From Labedella populi (GTDB taxonomy: Bacteria > Actinomycetota > Actinomycetes > Actinomycetales > Microbacteriaceae), in assembly GCF_004078655.1 (NCBI RefSeq), contig NZ_RZNC01000001.1:930001-994000 (forward strand): a stretch of DNA of 64,000 nucleotides, written 5' to 3'. The first letter of the stretch is position 1. Each line of letters begins with the position of its first letter. Shown in pieces: positions 63,190 to 64,000 of this stretch. Position numbers and translations under genes: made by a program. Below the pieces are notes generated by a model. It had not been told where the DNA came from. It saw only the letters and a program-made list of their open reading frames with translations, and did not search any database.

Positions 63190-64000
63190 GACTGCGCCGG
63201 AGCGGCGGGAGCGATGGCGCCCTGCTGGACGGCGGCGTGGAGTGCTTCACGCCAGTCACGGAGGGGCGGGAGTCCCGCTCGGGCCCAGCCGTCGTGGCCG
63301 AGCACCGAGTAGGCGGGACGCGGTGCCGGTCGCACGAACGTGCGGCTGTCCGTCTCGAGCACGCGCTCCGGGTCGAGATCGAGCTCCTCGAAGATGGCGC
63401 GCGTGAAGCCGTGCCAGCTCGTGACGCCCGCGTTCGTACCGTGGTAGATGCCGGCGGGCGCGTGGGCGTCGAGAAGGGCGACGATGCGTTCGGCCAGATC
63501 CTTCGTCCACGTCGGCTGCCCGAGCTGGTCGTTCACGACCGACACCGTGTCGTGGCTCGCGGAGAGCCGCACCATGGTCGCCGCGAAATTGGGGCCGTGC
63601 TCGCCGTAGAGCCAGGCGGTGCGGACGACGAATGTGCCGTCGGGGTGTTCGGCGAGCGCGGCCTCCTCGCCGGCGGCCTTCGTCCGCCCGTAGGCGTTGA
63701 TCGGGTCGCGCGTCCTGTCCTCGGGGTACGGGGAGGTCGCGAAGCCGTCGAAGACGTAGTCGGTGGAGATCGTCACGAGCCTCGCCCCGCTCTCGTGGGC
63801 GGCGATCGCGAGGTTCGCCGGACCCGTCGCGTTGACGGCGAAGGCGGCGTCCTCGTTCGCCTCGGCGTCGTCGACCTTCGTGTACGCCGCCGCATTGATG
63901 ACGGCGTCGTGTCCCGCAACGGCCTCGCGCACCGCCTCGAGGTCGGTCACGTCGAGTTCGGCACGGCCGAGCGCCGTGACTTCGCGTCCCGCGAGGGCCT
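63186..64000 (-). CDS. rfbD: dTDP-4-dehydrorhamnose reductase, partial (N-terminus outside window)
   Basis: The visible 271 codons form the C-terminal bulk of an SDR-fold reductase. DVTDLEAVREAV, HDAVINAAAYTKVDDAE, TISTDYVFDGFATSPYPE and the catalytic AYGRTKAAGEEA are all RfbD signatures. The frame runs off the window's right end, so the NADPH-binding glycine loop is missing here. It catalyses the last step to dTDP-L-rhamnose. It may be fused to RfbC in actinobacteria; that cannot be judged from the window. Confidence 0.92.
   Translation of the reverse strand, partial: ALAGREVTALGRAELDVTDLEAVREAVAGHDAVINAAAYTKVDDAEANEDAAFAVNATGPANLAIAAHESGARLVTISTDYVFDGFATSPYPEDRTRDPINAYGRTKAAGEEAALAEHPDGTFVVRTAWLYGEHGPNFAATMVRLSASHDTVSVVNDQLGQPTWTKDLAERIVALLDAHAPAGIYHGTNAGVTSWHGFTRAIFEELDLDPERVLETDSRTFVRPAPRPAYSVLGHDGWARAGLPPLRDWREALHAAVQQGAIAPAAPAQS

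Overview
High-GC DNA with strong GC bias at third codon positions, frequent GTG/TTG starts, dense gene packing with ATGA/GTGA overlaps, and many genes whose -10 box (TANNNT) lies only 6-8 bases before the start codon. Together with the gene content (FMN riboswitch-led rib operon, actinobacterial-type acyl-CoA carboxylase with an epsilon subunit, LpdA-type quinone reductase, no tRNA or rRNA) this points to a chromosomal segment of an actinomycete, most likely a Microbacteriaceae member. The genus cannot be fixed from the sequence alone. No prophage, IS transposase, CRISPR array or rRNA/tRNA gene was seen.

Layout. 1-6334: a carbohydrate catabolic and uptake operon (SIS-domain protein, BadF-type kinase, TIM-barrel isomerase, lipoprotein SBP, two permeases, Gfo/Idh/MocA dehydrogenase) closed by a strong bidirectional terminator. 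6427-7851: MHS-type MFS transporter. 8021-11716: riboflavin operon ribD-ribE-ribBA-ribH on the minus strand behind an FMN riboswitch. 11772-17133: SorC/DeoR-type regulator divergent from glpD, then glpF-glpK; a perfect inverted repeat lies between regulator and glpD. 17226-21993: GNAT, trpS, xthA, BrkB-like protein, FHA protein. 22114-25610: sdhCDAB (minus). 25792-31597: CorA, mannose-1-phosphate guanylyltransferase, beta-phosphoglucomutase-like HAD and a GH65 phosphorylase.

31782-43432 is a nucleoside uptake and salvage region: BMP lipoprotein, ATPase, two permeases, cdd, deoA, add, ascorbate-type PTS IIA and IIB without IIC, and on the opposite strand a phosphohexomutase/phosphopentomutase-like enzyme and purine nucleoside phosphorylase. 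It would import nucleosides, deaminate cytidine and adenosine, phosphorolyse them and feed the ribose phosphates onward.

43569-56996 carries the NAD(P)H-quinone reductase lpdA, then a 1.16-kb insertion-like unit (45003-46165) holding one AbiEi/DUF559-like gene between two nearly identical palindromes, then acyl-CoA carboxylase alpha, Maf, an RNA methyltransferase, a NarL-type two-component system with a third membrane partner, an SDR, and accE-accD divergent from birA. 57055-64000 holds a PH-domain protein, purK-purE, an LCP cell-wall ligase and part of a dTDP-rhamnose/glycosyltransferase locus.

The most unusual item is the palindrome-flanked unit at 45003-46165: the palindromes and their outer flanks suggest that the nuclease-like gene entered, or is carried with, a shared terminator between two convergent genes.
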